Assembly (NCBI RefSeq): GCF_022419205.1
Contig: NZ_JAJOZU010000004.1
Location: 70,995 to 134,994 of the forward strand
Source: Thermomonas alba
Lineage (GTDB): Bacteria; Pseudomonadota; Gammaproteobacteria; Xanthomonadales; Xanthomonadaceae
Direction of reading: 5' to 3'
Length of the DNA stretch: 64,000 nt
This document shows, piece after piece, positions 1 to 11,537 of the stretch (position 1 is the first letter of the stretch; each line of letters begins with the position of its first letter). The notes beneath the pieces were generated by a model. That model did not search any database and was not told the origin of the DNA. It worked only from the letters and a program-made list of their open reading frames with translations. The position numbers were made by a program, and so were the translations under genes.

Positions 1-280
1 CTGCGCGCCTGCGCGCGCCCGCTGCGTATTCGCAGCGGGCGGGGGATCCGCTGCGACATCAACGCGATTGCTCCCCTCACCGGCGGGGCAGGTATTGCAG
101 CGGATCGACCGGCTTGCCGTTGTGGTGGGCAAGCAGGCGCGCTTGCAGTCCGCAGGACTGCGCGCCTGCGCGCGCCCGCTGCGTATTCGCAGCGGGCGGG
201 GGATCCGCTGCGACATCAACGCGATTGCTCCCCTCACCGGCGGGGCAGGTATTGCAGCGGATCGACCGGCTTGCCGTTGT
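1..280. repeat. Direct repeat (123 bp, two copies) copying the nlpD 3' end
   Basis: Positions 1-123 and 158-280 are identical by eye, so the period is 157 bp with a 34-bp spacer (124-157). The right copy contains the last 47 bp of the nlpD-like gene (234-280) plus its downstream flank. The left copy repeats the same gene tail, so a second PVDPLQYLPRR-stop reading exists at 77-123 with no gene body attached. The left copy touches the window edge, so further copies may lie outside. Each copy holds a perfect 11-bp stem with a TATT loop (arms 16-26/31-41 and 173-183/188-198). Confidence 0.9.
133..198. other. Two adjacent hairpins downstream of nlpD
   Basis: Arms 133-140/162-169 and 145-151/155-161 form a long stem around a GCA loop, with four unpaired bases (141-144) on one side. 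It is followed by a perfect 11-bp stem, 173-183/188-198, with loop TATT. Both lie downstream of nlpD on its own strand. They could end transcription or protect the 3' end, but no T-run follows, so a REP-like repeat palindrome is equally possible. Confidence 0.55.
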
Positions 281-1046
281 AGCGGATCTCGAAGTGCAGC
301 ATGTCGCGGGTCGCGCCACTGCGGCCCATCTCCGCGATCTGCTGGCCGGCCTTGACCAGCGCACCCTCGTTGACCAGGCGCGCGCGGTTGTGACCATAGG
401 CCGACAGCCACTGGTCGTTGTGCTTGACGATGATCAGCTCGCCATAGCCGACCAGCCCAGAGCCGGAATACACCACGACCCCATCGGCGGCGGCCCGCAC
501 CGGCTGTCCGGCCTTGCCGGCGATGTCCACGCCCTGGCGGGTGGGATCTCCCGCGGCATAGGTGGAAACCACCTCACCATCGGCGGGCCATTGCCAGGTC
601 AGGCGGCTGGCCTCAGACGGCGCCGATCCGGGCGTCGGCGCCGCCCCCGGGCGCGGCGCAGGCGCCGGCGGCGCCCCTTCCTGGGCGGAGGAGCGCGGCG
701 GCGACGCGCTGGCAGGCGCACGCCCGTCGCGCGGATACAGTCGCAGGCGCTGGCCGGGATAGATGGTGTAGGGCGGCGGGATGTCGTTCCACAGCGCCAG
801 GTCCAGCGGGGTGATGCCGTTTTCGGTAGCGATCCGGTACACCGTCTGTCCGCGCTGCACCACCACCGTCGCCCCGTACTTGGGCTGGGATACCCGCACC
901 GCCGGCGCGGCGGGCGCACCGACCGTGCGGCCGGGCGCGGCATCGCGCGGCGGCTTGACCACCCGGGTATGGCTGCAGGCGGGCAGCAGCGCTGCCACCG
1001 ATACCATCACTGCAGACAGGCGAAACGTGGACATGCGCATCATCAT
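234..1046 (-). CDS. nlpD: NlpD-like LysM/M23 (LytM) lipoprotein
   Basis: 270-aa outer-envelope lipoprotein, by family an activator of septal murein amidases. A short hydrophobic signal ends in the lipobox LPAC (Cys24). A LysM domain (about residues 61-104) follows for peptidoglycan binding, then a Pro/Ala-rich linker (105-148) and a LytM/M23 domain (about 155-265). The first zinc motif HxGxD is degenerate (RQGVDIAG) while later His residues (YGH, LHF) remain, which fits a non-catalytic activator. Four ATGs lie close together (1046, 1043, 1040, 1034); the first overlaps the yqaA stop as ATGA. The last 47 bp are duplicated downstream. Confidence 0.9.
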   Translation of the reverse strand: MMMRMSTFRLSAVMVSVAALLPACSHTRVVKPPRDAAPGRTVGAPAAPAVRVSQPKYGATVVVQRGQTVYRIATENGITPLDLALWNDIPPPYTIYPGQRLRLYPRDGRAPASASPPRSSAQEGAPPAPAPRPGAAPTPGSAPSEASRLTWQWPADGEVVSTYAAGDPTRQGVDIAGKAGQPVRAAADGVVVYSGSGLVGYGELIIVKHNDQWLSAYGHNRARLVNEGALVKAGQQIAEMGRSGATRDMLHFEIRYNGKPVDPLQYLPRR

Positions 1047-1657
1047 GCCGCATGCCCGCGCAGCAGCAACCACCCGGCCAGCGCCGCCAGCAGCACCAGC
1101 GCCGCCCAGCCGATGTGCTCGATCCAGCGATGCAAGGCGCGCTCGGCGCGCTCGCCGCCGAGCCGGATCACCAGCGCCAGCAGGTACACGCGCTTGCCGC
1201 GCCCGACCAGCATCGCGGCCAGGAACGGCAGCAGCGGCACCCCGACCACGCCGCTGGCCCAGGTGAAGATCTTCAGCGGAATCGGGGTGAACCCGGCCAG
1301 CACCAACAGCCAGAACGCCTGCCACGGCGAGTGCGCGACGATCGCGCGCAGGTCCTCCACCTGGGCATCGATCCGCTCCAGCCAGCCCAGAGTGGCCAGC
1401 GCCGGCTTCACCAGCTCATAGGCGTAGTGGCCCAGCAGATAGCCCACCACCGCCCCCAGCAGCGAGCCCAGCAGGCTGATCCCCGCGAAGCGGAACGCAT
1501 GCCGCGGCTGCGCCAGGCACATCGGCGCCAGCATCACCTCGGGCATCACCGGGAACACGATGGCCTCGACGAAGCTGAGCCCACCCAGCAGCGCGGGTGC
1601 CTTCGAGTGCCGTGACCAGGCCAGCGTGCGCTGGTACAGGGGGCCGAATAGGCGCAT
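1043..1657 (-). CDS. yqaA: YqaA family membrane protein (VTT/DedA-like)
   Basis: 204-aa inner-membrane protein of the VTT/DedA-related YqaA family; no defined substrate is known to me. Hydrophobic segments appear at about residues 18-38, 45-65, 105-140 and 180-200. The motif GFTPIPLKIFTWASG, typical of the family, lies in the middle. Its ATG overlaps the pcm stop by one base (TGATG), and its own stop overlaps the nlpD start, so surE-pcm-yqaA-nlpD reads as one translationally coupled operon. Confidence 0.85.
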   Translation of the reverse strand: MRLFGPLYQRTLAWSRHSKAPALLGGLSFVEAIVFPVMPEVMLAPMCLAQPRHAFRFAGISLLGSLLGAVVGYLLGHYAYELVKPALATLGWLERIDAQVEDLRAIVAHSPWQAFWLLVLAGFTPIPLKIFTWASGVVGVPLLPFLAAMLVGRGKRVYLLALVIRLGGERAERALHRWIEHIGWAALVLLAALAGWLLLRGHAA

Positions 1658-2337
1658 CAGTCGATCATCCCCGACAGCAGCGGCACGAATACCACCGCGC
1701 CGAGATCCTCTTGCGTGATCGCCCCATCGGCGTCCTTGCACAGGCGGAGCAAAGTCTGTGCGCCAGCCGTGCCGACCGGAGCCACCAGCACGCCGCCGGG
1801 GGCCAGCTGCTCCAGCAGCGCCTCCACCAGCGCGGGACCGGCAGCGGTGACGAGAATGGCGTCGAACGGGGCCTGCTCCGGCCAGCCGAGCCGGCCATCG
1901 TCGTGCTTGCTGCGCACGTGCAGGCCAAGCGCGCGGAAACGCTTGCGCGCCGCGCGCAGCAGGTCGCCGATCCGCTCGACGGTGAACACCTCCAGCCCCA
2001 GCGCCGCCAGCACCGCCGCCTGGTAGCCCGAGCCAGTGCCGATCTCCAGCACCCGCCGCGGGCTGCCATCGCGCAGCAGGGCCGCGGTCATCTTCGCCAC
2101 CACATAGGGCTGCGAGATGGTCTGCCCGTGCCCGATCGGCAGCGCGTTGTTCTCATACGCGCGGCTGGCCAGCGCCTCGTCCACGAACCGATGCCGCGGC
2201 ACACTGCGGATGGCTTCGAGCACGCGCTCGTCGGCAATCCCCGCGGCGCGCAGATCCTCGATCAGCCGGTCGCGCACGCGCTGCCCGGTGAGGCCGACCC
2301 CCAGATCATCCGGCTGCAGGCGCAGACGGGCGATCAT
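1657..2337 (-). CDS. pcm: Protein-L-isoaspartate O-methyltransferase
   Basis: 226 aa. It repairs isoaspartyl damage in proteins by SAM-dependent methylation. The family signature [12 protein letters not shown] is at residues 69-80 and the SAM-binding motif [11 protein letters not shown] at 96-106. The ATG at 2337 overlaps the surE stop (ATGA); longer upstream starts would run deep into surE. The N-terminus is a little longer than in E. coli, ahead of the conserved fold. Pairing with surE is the usual gammaproteobacterial stress-repair arrangement. Confidence 0.95.
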   Translation of the reverse strand: MIARLRLQPDDLGVGLTGQRVRDRLIEDLRAAGIADERVLEAIRSVPRHRFVDEALASRAYENNALPIGHGQTISQPYVVAKMTAALLRDGSPRRVLEIGTGSGYQAAVLAALGLEVFTVERIGDLLRAARKRFRALGLHVRSKHDDGRLGWPEQAPFDAILVTAAGPALVEALLEQLAPGGVLVAPVGTAGAQTLLRLCKDADGAITQEDLGAVVFVPLLSGMID

Positions 2338-3122
2338 GCGCTCACCTCCAGCGCGGCGGACAGCCCATCCACCCAGCTGGCCACCTGCTCCAGCGCCTGG
2401 TAGCGGGTCAGATCGACATGCAAAGGCGTGATCGAGATAAAGCTGCCGCGCACGGCGTGGAAATCGGTCCCGGGCCCGGCGTCCTGCTCGTCGCCCGCAG
2501 CGCCGACCCACCACCACTGGCGGCCGCGCGGATCCTGCTGCGGCGTGCACGTCTCGGCGCGGTGACGGTGTCCCAAGCGGCTAGTCGCAAAGCCGCGGAT
2601 ACGCTCCCACGGCAAATCGGGCACATTGACGTTGAGGATGGTGGACGCCGGCAGCGGGTCGCGGCGCAGGCGCGCGACGATCTCCACCGCGGCGCGCGCC
2701 GCGCTGGCGTAATGCCGGCCCTGATGATCTTCGGTCACCAGCGAGACCGCCACCGACGGCAACCCCAGGAACCGCCCTTCCATCGCTGCCGCCACGGTGC
2801 CGGAATAAATCACGTCGTCACCCAGGTTGGCAGTATTGTTGATGCCGGACACCACCATGTCCGGCTGCAGACCCAGCGCCTCCAGCATGCCGGTGACCGC
2901 CACGTGCACGCAGTCGGTGGGCGTGCCATACACCTTCCAGGTGGCTGCATCCAGACGCACTACCCGAATCGGCGCATCCAGGGTCAACGAGTTGCTGGCG
3001 CCACTGCGATCCCGATCGGGCGCCACCACCACGACGTCGTGCCCGGCTTCGCGCAGGGCGCCCGCCAGTGCGTGGATCCCCGGCGCATCGACGCCGTCAT
3101 CATTACTGACCAGGATCCGCAT
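2334..3122 (-). CDS. surE: 5'/3'-nucleotidase SurE
   Basis: 262 aa. Metal-dependent phosphatase acting on nucleoside monophosphates, and in the family also on short polyphosphate. The metal site is visible as NDDG (Asp8, Asp9), SGASNS (40-45) and the [18 protein letters not shown] stretch in the middle. Length is normal for SurE. It is the first gene of the surE-pcm-yqaA-nlpD operon, and its start is 72 bp from the divergent smr gene, so 3123-3194 should contain both promoters. Confidence 0.96.
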   Translation of the reverse strand: MRILVSNDDGVDAPGIHALAGALREAGHDVVVVAPDRDRSGASNSLTLDAPIRVVRLDAATWKVYGTPTDCVHVAVTGMLEALGLQPDMVVSGINNTANLGDDVIYSGTVAAAMEGRFLGLPSVAVSLVTEDHQGRHYASAARAAVEIVARLRRDPLPASTILNVNVPDLPWERIRGFATSRLGHRHRAETCTPQQDPRGRQWWWVGAAGDEQDAGPGTDFHAVRGSFISITPLHVDLTRYQALEQVASWVDGLSAALEVSA

Positions 3123-3194
3123 TTACGGCAAGGACATGATGTGCATGCGCGGATGATACCGGATGCCCATTCGACTTCGCGGTACCCTTGCAGC

Positions 3195-3749
3195 ATGCGC
3201 AAGGCTCCGCCCGCTCCGGTTCCCGAGGACGATGCCGACCTGTTCCGCGCCGCGATCGGCGCCGATCGCGGCCGGGTGCGCCCGCTGCCGCCGACCCCGC
3301 CACCGCCGGCGCCCCCCAAGCCCAAGCCCACGGCTCGGATGGCCCGCCGCGACGAGGACGATGCGCGGCAGGCGTTCCGCCAGCTGCTGGTGTCGGCGCT
3401 GGAGGCCGGCGACCCGCTGGCCTATCGCCGCGAGGACGTGCCGCCGCGGGTGCTGAAGACGCTGGCGCGCGGCGGCTATGCAGCGCAGGAGGAACTGGAC
3501 CTGCACGGCCTGCCCGCGCGCGCGGCGGAAGACCTGCTGCGCGCCTTCCTGCGCGACTGCCGCACGCATGGCGTGGCCTGCGTCCGCATCATCCACGGCA
3601 AGGGCCGCAACTCGGAGGAACGCTTGCCAGTGCTGAAGAACCTGGTGGACCGCCTGCTGCGCCAGCGCGGCGACGTGCTCGCCTTCCACTCCCCGCCGGC
3701 CGCGCAGGGCGGCACCGGCGCGGTGCTGGTGCTGCTGGAAAAGCACTGA
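3195..3749 (+). CDS. Smr-domain protein (MutS2-type C-terminal nuclease domain)
   Basis: 184-aa stand-alone Smr protein. After a low-complexity Pro/Lys-rich segment (about 31-50), the Smr domain spans about residues 99-182 with the two signature motifs LDLHG (101-105) and HGKG (134-137). Family members are nicking or ribo-endonucleases; the substrate here is unknown. The ATG at 3195 was chosen because the longer reading back to 2418 lies antisense to surE. It converges on truD with only a 45-bp gap. Confidence 0.88.
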   Translation: MRKAPPAPVPEDDADLFRAAIGADRGRVRPLPPTPPPPAPPKPKPTARMARRDEDDARQAFRQLLVSALEAGDPLAYRREDVPPRVLKTLARGGYAAQEELDLHGLPARAAEDLLRAFLRDCRTHGVACVRIIHGKGRNSEERLPVLKNLVDRLLRQRGDVLAFHSPPAAQGGTGAVLVLLEKH

Positions 3750-3794
3750 AGCCGCCCCTACCCTCGCTCGCGACGAAGGCGCGGGGCGTGCGGC

Positions 3795-4865
3795 TCATTG
3801 CGACGGCGCGGCCGCATCCACGATCGCGCCCAGCTCGCGCAGCACGGTCGTCGCGTAACCGCCGGGCGGCAGCGCGAAACGCAGTTCCAGCGCGTCCTGC
3901 GCGATCCACTCCCAGCCCAGCTGCTGCGGACGCAGGCGCAGGGCGCGGCGCTCCTGCGCCAGGCCCGCCTCTTCCAGCCCGCGCCGCAGGCGGGCGGCGG
4001 TCTCGCCTTCCAGCGCGGCCAGCTCCAGTTCGCGGGCAGCACCCGCGCTGCGCAGCTCGCCCGCGCCCCACAGCGGGCCGCTGGGGTGAATGTCGAACGC
4101 GTCCAGCCGCGCCTGCAGCTCGGGCGTGAACGGTTCCGGCCCGAACACGCTGCGACGGCCGTCCAGCAGCCACACCTCGCCCTCCAGCGGGCAATCCCAG
4201 CAGTCCTGCGCGACCCGCGCCGCCAGCACCCGGTTGAACAGTTCCGAACGCGCCGCCGACAGCAGCAGCGCGCGCTCCTCGCGCCTGACCCGGCGCCCGG
4301 AAAACATCGCCAGCGCCTGCGCCACGTTGCCGCCGCCGTGCCCGAAGCGCTGCTCGCCGACGTAGTTGGGCAGCCCGCGCGCGGCCAGCGCCTGCAACCG
4401 TGCTTCGATCGCCGCGCGCTCACCTGCGACCTGGCGCAAGACCAGCACGAAGCGGTTGCCGGCCAACGCGCCGCGCGGCAGCTTGCGCGCGTGCCAGGCA
4501 TGCTCCAGCACGCGCAGGTCGTCGGCCTCGAGCGCGGCCAGGTCCGGCGCCTGCTTCTTCGGCAGCCACACGCTGAAGCGCTGGCGAGTGACGGCGTGGC
4601 GATCCTTCATCCCGGCGTAGCCCACCGCTGACTGCGCCACGCCCGCCCACTGCGCGATCCGGCGCGCGGCGAACGCAGTGTTCATGCCGCGCTTTTCGAC
4701 TGTCAGCAGCAGGTGCTCGCCGGCTCCGCTGGGCGCGAACCCGGGCAGCTCCTCCACGAAGAAGTCCGCGGCCGTGCTGCGCATGCGCGCGGCGAGCACC
4801 GGCGCGCCATGCGCGCGCGGCAGCGGATCGCGCGGAGCCTCCTCCGGCAGTCCGGCATCGCTCAC
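3795..4865 (-). CDS. truD: tRNA pseudouridine(13) synthase
   Basis: 356 aa. Makes pseudouridine 13 in tRNA-Glu-type tRNAs. The TruD catalytic motif [11 protein letters not shown] is at 85-95 (Asp88 is the likely nucleophile). A further conserved block reads [12 protein letters not shown] in the middle of the protein. The ATG overlaps the ispF stop by 4 bp, the common ispD-ispF-truD arrangement. Length is normal. Confidence 0.95.
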   Translation of the reverse strand: MSDAGLPEEAPRDPLPRAHGAPVLAARMRSTAADFFVEELPGFAPSGAGEHLLLTVEKRGMNTAFAARRIAQWAGVAQSAVGYAGMKDRHAVTRQRFSVWLPKKQAPDLAALEADDLRVLEHAWHARKLPRGALAGNRFVLVLRQVAGERAAIEARLQALAARGLPNYVGEQRFGHGGGNVAQALAMFSGRRVRREERALLLSAARSELFNRVLAARVAQDCWDCPLEGEVWLLDGRRSVFGPEPFTPELQARLDAFDIHPSGPLWGAGELRSAGAARELELAALEGETAARLRRGLEEAGLAQERRALRLRPQQLGWEWIAQDALELRFALPPGGYATTVLRELGAIVDAAAPSQ

Positions 4866-5344
4866 GCGCGCACCAGCAGGCAGACCGCCTGCGCGGCGAT
4901 GCCTTCACCGCGCCCGGTGAAACCGAGCTTTTCGCTGGTGGTGGCTTTCACGCTGACAGCCTCGATGCCGATGCCGAGGTCGGCGGCGATCACCTCGCGC
5001 ATCGCCTGTACATGCGGGCCGACCCTGGGCGCCTCGCAGATCACGGTGAGGTCGCAGTTGCCGACCCGCCAGCCGCGCGCGCGCAGCAGCGCATCGCAGT
5101 GGCGGAGAAAGGTGCGGCTGTCGGCATCCTTCCAGCGCACATCGGACGGCGGGAAATGCTGCCCGATGTCGCCCAGCGCCAGCGCGCCGAGCATGGCGTC
5201 GCACAGGGCGTGCAGGGCGACATCGCCATCGGAATGCGCGAGTACGCCGCGCTCGTGCGGGATGCGCACGCCGCCCAGCATCACGTGGTCGCCCTCGCCG
5301 AAGGCATGCACGTCGAAACCCTGGCCAATGCGGATGTCGGTCAT
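4862..5344 (-). CDS. ispF: 2-C-methyl-D-erythritol 2,4-cyclodiphosphate synthase
   Basis: 160 aa; fifth step of the MEP isoprenoid pathway. Zinc ligands are recognisable in GFDVHAF (Asp11, His13) and ALHAL (His45). The substrate loop HSDGDV is at 37-42 and the C-terminal [15 protein letters not shown] signature is present. The start ATG shares bases with the ispD stop and the stop overlaps truD. ispE of the same pathway is also in this window, at 51418-52308. Confidence 0.97.
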   Translation of the reverse strand: MTDIRIGQGFDVHAFGEGDHVMLGGVRIPHERGVLAHSDGDVALHALCDAMLGALALGDIGQHFPPSDVRWKDADSRTFLRHCDALLRARGWRVGNCDLTVICEAPRVGPHVQAMREVIAADLGIGIEAVSVKATTSEKLGFTGRGEGIAAQAVCLLVRA

Positions 5345-6030
5345 CAGCGGTTCTCCAGCAGGAAGGCCATCAGCGCCAAATCCGCAGGCGTGGTGACCTT
5401 CAGGTTGTCCTCGCGCCCCTCCACCAGCATCGGATGCAGACCCAGGCGCTCGACCGCCATCGCCTCATCGGTAGCGATCACGCCATCCGCGCGCGCCGCC
5501 AGCAAGGCGCGCCGCAGCAGGTCGCGGCGAAACGCCTGCGGGGTCAGCGCGCGCCACAGGCGCTCGCGCGGCTCGCTGCCCGCGATCCGGCCATCATCGC
5601 GGGCGCGCTTGAGGGTGTCACGCACCGGCGCGGCGAGGATGGCGCCATCCGCGCAGGCCTGGGCGGCGGCGATCAGCCTGCCGATGTCATCCGCGCACAG
5701 GTTGGGACGCGCGGCATCGTGCACCAGCAGCAAGGCATCTTCGGCCACCCCGGGCGGCAACGCCTGCAGCGCGGCCAGCACCGAGTCGGCGCGCTCGCCG
5801 CCGCCGGTGCAGGCGACGACGGGCTTGCCGTGCAATGCGGTCCAGCCGGGCCAGTAGGGATCATCCTCGGCCAGCGCGACCACCACGCCATCGATCGCTG
5901 GATGCGCCAGCAGCGCGTTCAGCGCATGCGCGATCAGCGGCTTGCCGGCCACCTGCAGATATTGCTTGGGCACCTCGCCACCGAAGCGGCGGCCGCGCCC
6001 AGCGGCCGGCACCAGCGCCCAGCAGGTCAT
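5344..6030 (-). CDS. ispD: 2-C-methyl-D-erythritol 4-phosphate cytidylyltransferase
   Basis: 228 aa; attaches CMP to MEP in isoprenoid synthesis. The N-terminal nucleotide-binding motif [16 protein letters not shown] and the DAARP signature (near residue 100) identify it, and the C-terminal [18 protein letters not shown]-type block is intact. The ATG at 6030 overlaps the ftsB stop by 4 bp. Confidence 0.96.
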   Translation of the reverse strand: MTCWALVPAAGRGRRFGGEVPKQYLQVAGKPLIAHALNALLAHPAIDGVVVALAEDDPYWPGWTALHGKPVVACTGGGERADSVLAALQALPPGVAEDALLLVHDAARPNLCADDIGRLIAAAQACADGAILAAPVRDTLKRARDDGRIAGSEPRERLWRALTPQAFRRDLLRRALLAARADGVIATDEAMAVERLGLHPMLVEGREDNLKVTTPADLALMAFLLENR

Positions 6031-6362
6031 CGCGACGACCCGGCGTCATCCGCCGACGGCGCAGCCGGAGCGGCAGCCGGTGTGCGATCGATCACCCGGT
6101 AGAAGGTCTCCCCGGGTTTGACCATGCCCAGCTCGGCGCGCGCGCGCTCCTCCACCGCCTCGCCGCTGCTCTTGAGATCGGCCACTTCCGCCGCCAACGC
6201 GTCGTTACGCGCCTTGAGCCGTGCGTTCTCGGCCGCCTGCGCAGCCACCTGCGCCTTGAGCGCGGCCAGATCGCGCTGGCCGCCGCTGCCGTACCACAGC
6301 TTGTACTGCAGCGCCGCCAGCAGCAGCGTCAGGCCCAGCAGCAGCCAGCGCACGGACTTCAC
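6027..6362 (-). CDS. ftsB: Cell division protein FtsB
   Basis: 111 aa. Small bitopic divisome protein that complexes with FtsL and FtsQ. A single transmembrane helix (about 6-22) is followed by a periplasmic coiled coil (about 28-70, rich in Ala/Leu/Glu/Lys heptads) and a short C-terminal domain with the family pattern [15 protein letters not shown]. The tail is Ala/Pro-rich and slightly longer than in E. coli. It lies between eno and ispD, a conserved position for ftsB, and is probably cotranscribed with eno 18 bp upstream. Confidence 0.94.
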   Translation of the reverse strand: MKSVRWLLLGLTLLLAALQYKLWYGSGGQRDLAALKAQVAAQAAENARLKARNDALAAEVADLKSSGEAVEERARAELGMVKPGETFYRVIDRTPAAAPAAPSADDAGSSR

Positions 6363-6380
6363 CGCCGCCTCATCCGGGTC

Positions 6381-7709
<1,329 letters not shown>

Positions 7710-8543
7710 TCAAAGGGACTGCTCCAGGAAGCCGCCGCGCTTGGTCACTGCGTCCAGCTCCAGCAGGGTTTCCAGCAGCGCTTCCATTTTGCCCAGCGGC
7801 CACGCGTTGGGGCCGTCGGACAGCGCCTTGTCGGGATCGGGATGGGTCTCCATGAACAGGCCGGACACTCCGACTGCGACCGCCGCGCGCGCCAGCACCG
7901 GCACGAACTCGCGCTGGCCGCCGGAGCGGCTGCCCTGCCCACCCGGCAGCTGCACCGAGTGGGTGGCGTCGAACACCACCGGGCAGCCGGTGTCGCGCAT
8001 CACCGCGAGGCTGCGCATGTCGCTGACCAGGTTGTTGTAGCCGAAGCTGGCGCCGCGCTCGCAGACCATGATCTGGGTGTTGCCGGTGGACTTGGCTTTC
8101 TCCACCACCGGCTTCATGTCCCACGGCGAGAGGAACTGGCCCTTCTTGATGTTGACCGGCTTACCCGCCTGACAGACCTTGCGGATGAAATCGGTCTGGC
8201 GCACCAGGAATGCCGGGGTCTGCAGCACATCCACCACCGCGGCCACTTCGTCCATCGGGGTGTATTCGTGCACGTCGGTGAGCACCGGCACGCCGATCTG
8301 GCGCTTCACTTCCGCCAGCACGCGCAGGCCCTCTTCCATCCCGGGGCCGCGGAAGCTGTGCAGCGAGGTGCGGTTGGCCTTGTCGAAGCTGGATTTGAAG
8401 ATGAAGTTGATTCCGAGCCTGCCGGTGATCTCCTTCAAGCGCCCCGCCACGTCGAGCTGCAGCTGCTCGCTCTCGACCACGCAGGGGCCGGCGATCAGGA
8501 ACAGCGGTTGATCCAGCCCGACCTTGAAGCCGCAAAGATCCAT
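7710..8543 (-). CDS. kdsA: 3-deoxy-8-phosphooctulonate (Kdo-8-P) synthase
   Basis: 277 aa; condenses arabinose 5-phosphate and PEP to Kdo-8-phosphate for the lipopolysaccharide inner core. Typical blocks [30 protein letters not shown] and [13 protein letters not shown] are present. The ATG at 8543 gives the usual family N-terminus ([16 protein letters not shown]). A GTG at 8555 that overlaps the pyrG stop would add four residues and cannot be excluded, since no strong ribosome site marks either start. pyrG directly upstream is the conserved neighbour. Confidence 0.96.
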   Translation of the reverse strand: MDLCGFKVGLDQPLFLIAGPCVVESEQLQLDVAGRLKEITGRLGINFIFKSSFDKANRTSLHSFRGPGMEEGLRVLAEVKRQIGVPVLTDVHEYTPMDEVAAVVDVLQTPAFLVRQTDFIRKVCQAGKPVNIKKGQFLSPWDMKPVVEKAKSTGNTQIMVCERGASFGYNNLVSDMRSLAVMRDTGCPVVFDATHSVQLPGGQGSRSGGQREFVPVLARAAVAVGVSGLFMETHPDPDKALSDGPNAWPLGKMEALLETLLELDAVTKRGGFLEQSL

Positions 8544-8551
8544 GGAGGTGC

Positions 8552-10249
<1,698 letters not shown>

Positions 10250-10351
10250 CTAGCGGCAAGCCCGGTGCGCATGCACGCGCCAGGCCCCTGGGCGGGCCGC
10301 GCCCCTCGCACGGAACCCATTGATCGGTCTAGAAAAAACAGATCACCCGGA

Positions 10352-11332
10352 TCAGGCATCGGGGTGCGCGGCATACCAGGCGGCGGCACCGAGCAGCCCC
10401 AGGTCGCCGTGCGCGAGCGCCTGCACCGACACCCGGCGCAGGCTCTCGGAGAGCACGCCCTTGTCGCAGAAACGGCGCATGAAGTCGCCCTCGCGCAGGT
10501 GCCGCCGCAGGTGCCCGGCGAGGCCGCCGGCCAGGCACACCGAGCGCGCGCGGAAAATCAGCGCCAGATCACCGGCGAAACTGCCCAGCCAGGCGCACAG
10601 CAGGGCCACGGCCTCGGCGGCGAGGGGGTCCTGCCCGGCGTCCGCGGCCGCGACCAGCTCCGCCGGCGTGTTCCAGCGCGGGGCCGCATCGCGCAGCGCG
10701 CACAGCGCCTGGTACAGCGTCACCAGCCCGGGGCCGGAGAACACCCGCTCGCTGGCCACGTGGCCGAAGCGCGCCTGCAGCCGGCGTACCACCTCCAGCT
10801 CCAGCGGCGTGCCCGCCGCGAGCGCAGCCTGCCCCGCCTCGCTGGGCTGCACCACGGTTCGCCCCTCCACCTCTGCCAGCAGCGCGGCGCCCAGGCCGGT
10901 TCCCGGCCCGATCAGCAGGACCGGCCGCGGCAGTCCCGTCACGTCGCCCAGCGGCTGGAACTGCGCCGGTGGCAGCTGCGGCAATGCCCACGCCAGCGCC
11001 TCGAAGTCGTTGATCAGGTATAGCTGCGCGATGCCGGCCTCGCGCCGGGTCGCGGCGAGCGAGACCGGCCACGCCAGATTGCCGTTGCGCAGATCATCGC
11101 CCTCCAGCACGCCGGCGATGGCCACCACGCCGACATCCGGGATGTCGCGCTCGCCGGCGGCCTCGGCCTCATGGCGGAAGCGCTGCAACAGCGCCGCCAG
11201 GCTGGAAAACCCTGCGCACTCGTAACGCCGGTGGAAGCCGATCCGCAAGCCATCCCCCACCCGCTCGACCAGGCCCAGCCGCGCATAGGTGCCGCCAACG
11301 TCGGCCGCTATCACCCGCATCCTTGATGCCAT
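10352..11332 (-). CDS. glk: Glucokinase (Glk family)
   Basis: 326 aa from the ATG at 11332 (11320 is an alternative start four codons on). Phosphorylates glucose with ATP at the entry to glycolysis. The N-terminal phosphate motif ADVGGTYARLGLV, the NDFEALAWALP segment and the second nucleotide motif LLIGPGTGLGAALL match the bacterial Glk family, as does the C-terminal CLAGGLAGH block. Upstream codons (to 11545) overlap the divergent parE start and look non-coding. On its strand six Ts occur just after the stop (10333-10338) behind a weak stem. Confidence 0.88.
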   Translation of the reverse strand: MASRMRVIAADVGGTYARLGLVERVGDGLRIGFHRRYECAGFSSLAALLQRFRHEAEAAGERDIPDVGVVAIAGVLEGDDLRNGNLAWPVSLAATRREAGIAQLYLINDFEALAWALPQLPPAQFQPLGDVTGLPRPVLLIGPGTGLGAALLAEVEGRTVVQPSEAGQAALAAGTPLELEVVRRLQARFGHVASERVFSGPGLVTLYQALCALRDAAPRWNTPAELVAAADAGQDPLAAEAVALLCAWLGSFAGDLALIFRARSVCLAGGLAGHLRRHLREGDFMRRFCDKGVLSESLRRVSVQALAHGDLGLLGAAAWYAAHPDA

Positions 11333-11537
11333 CGCGCCACTGCCCGCTGCCTGCCCCAATCGAACCTCCCCCGTGTCGCCGGATACCATCGCCTGACCAC
11401 CATCGCCGGCCGGCCCCTGAAAGCGCCAGCATCGTCGGGATTGTAGGTCATGCCCTCTGCCCCCCGACCTTGACCCCGACCGCGCGCGCGCCCATCCTGC
11501 CGCGTCCCGCACGCGCGTCTCCACGCAGCAAAACCGC

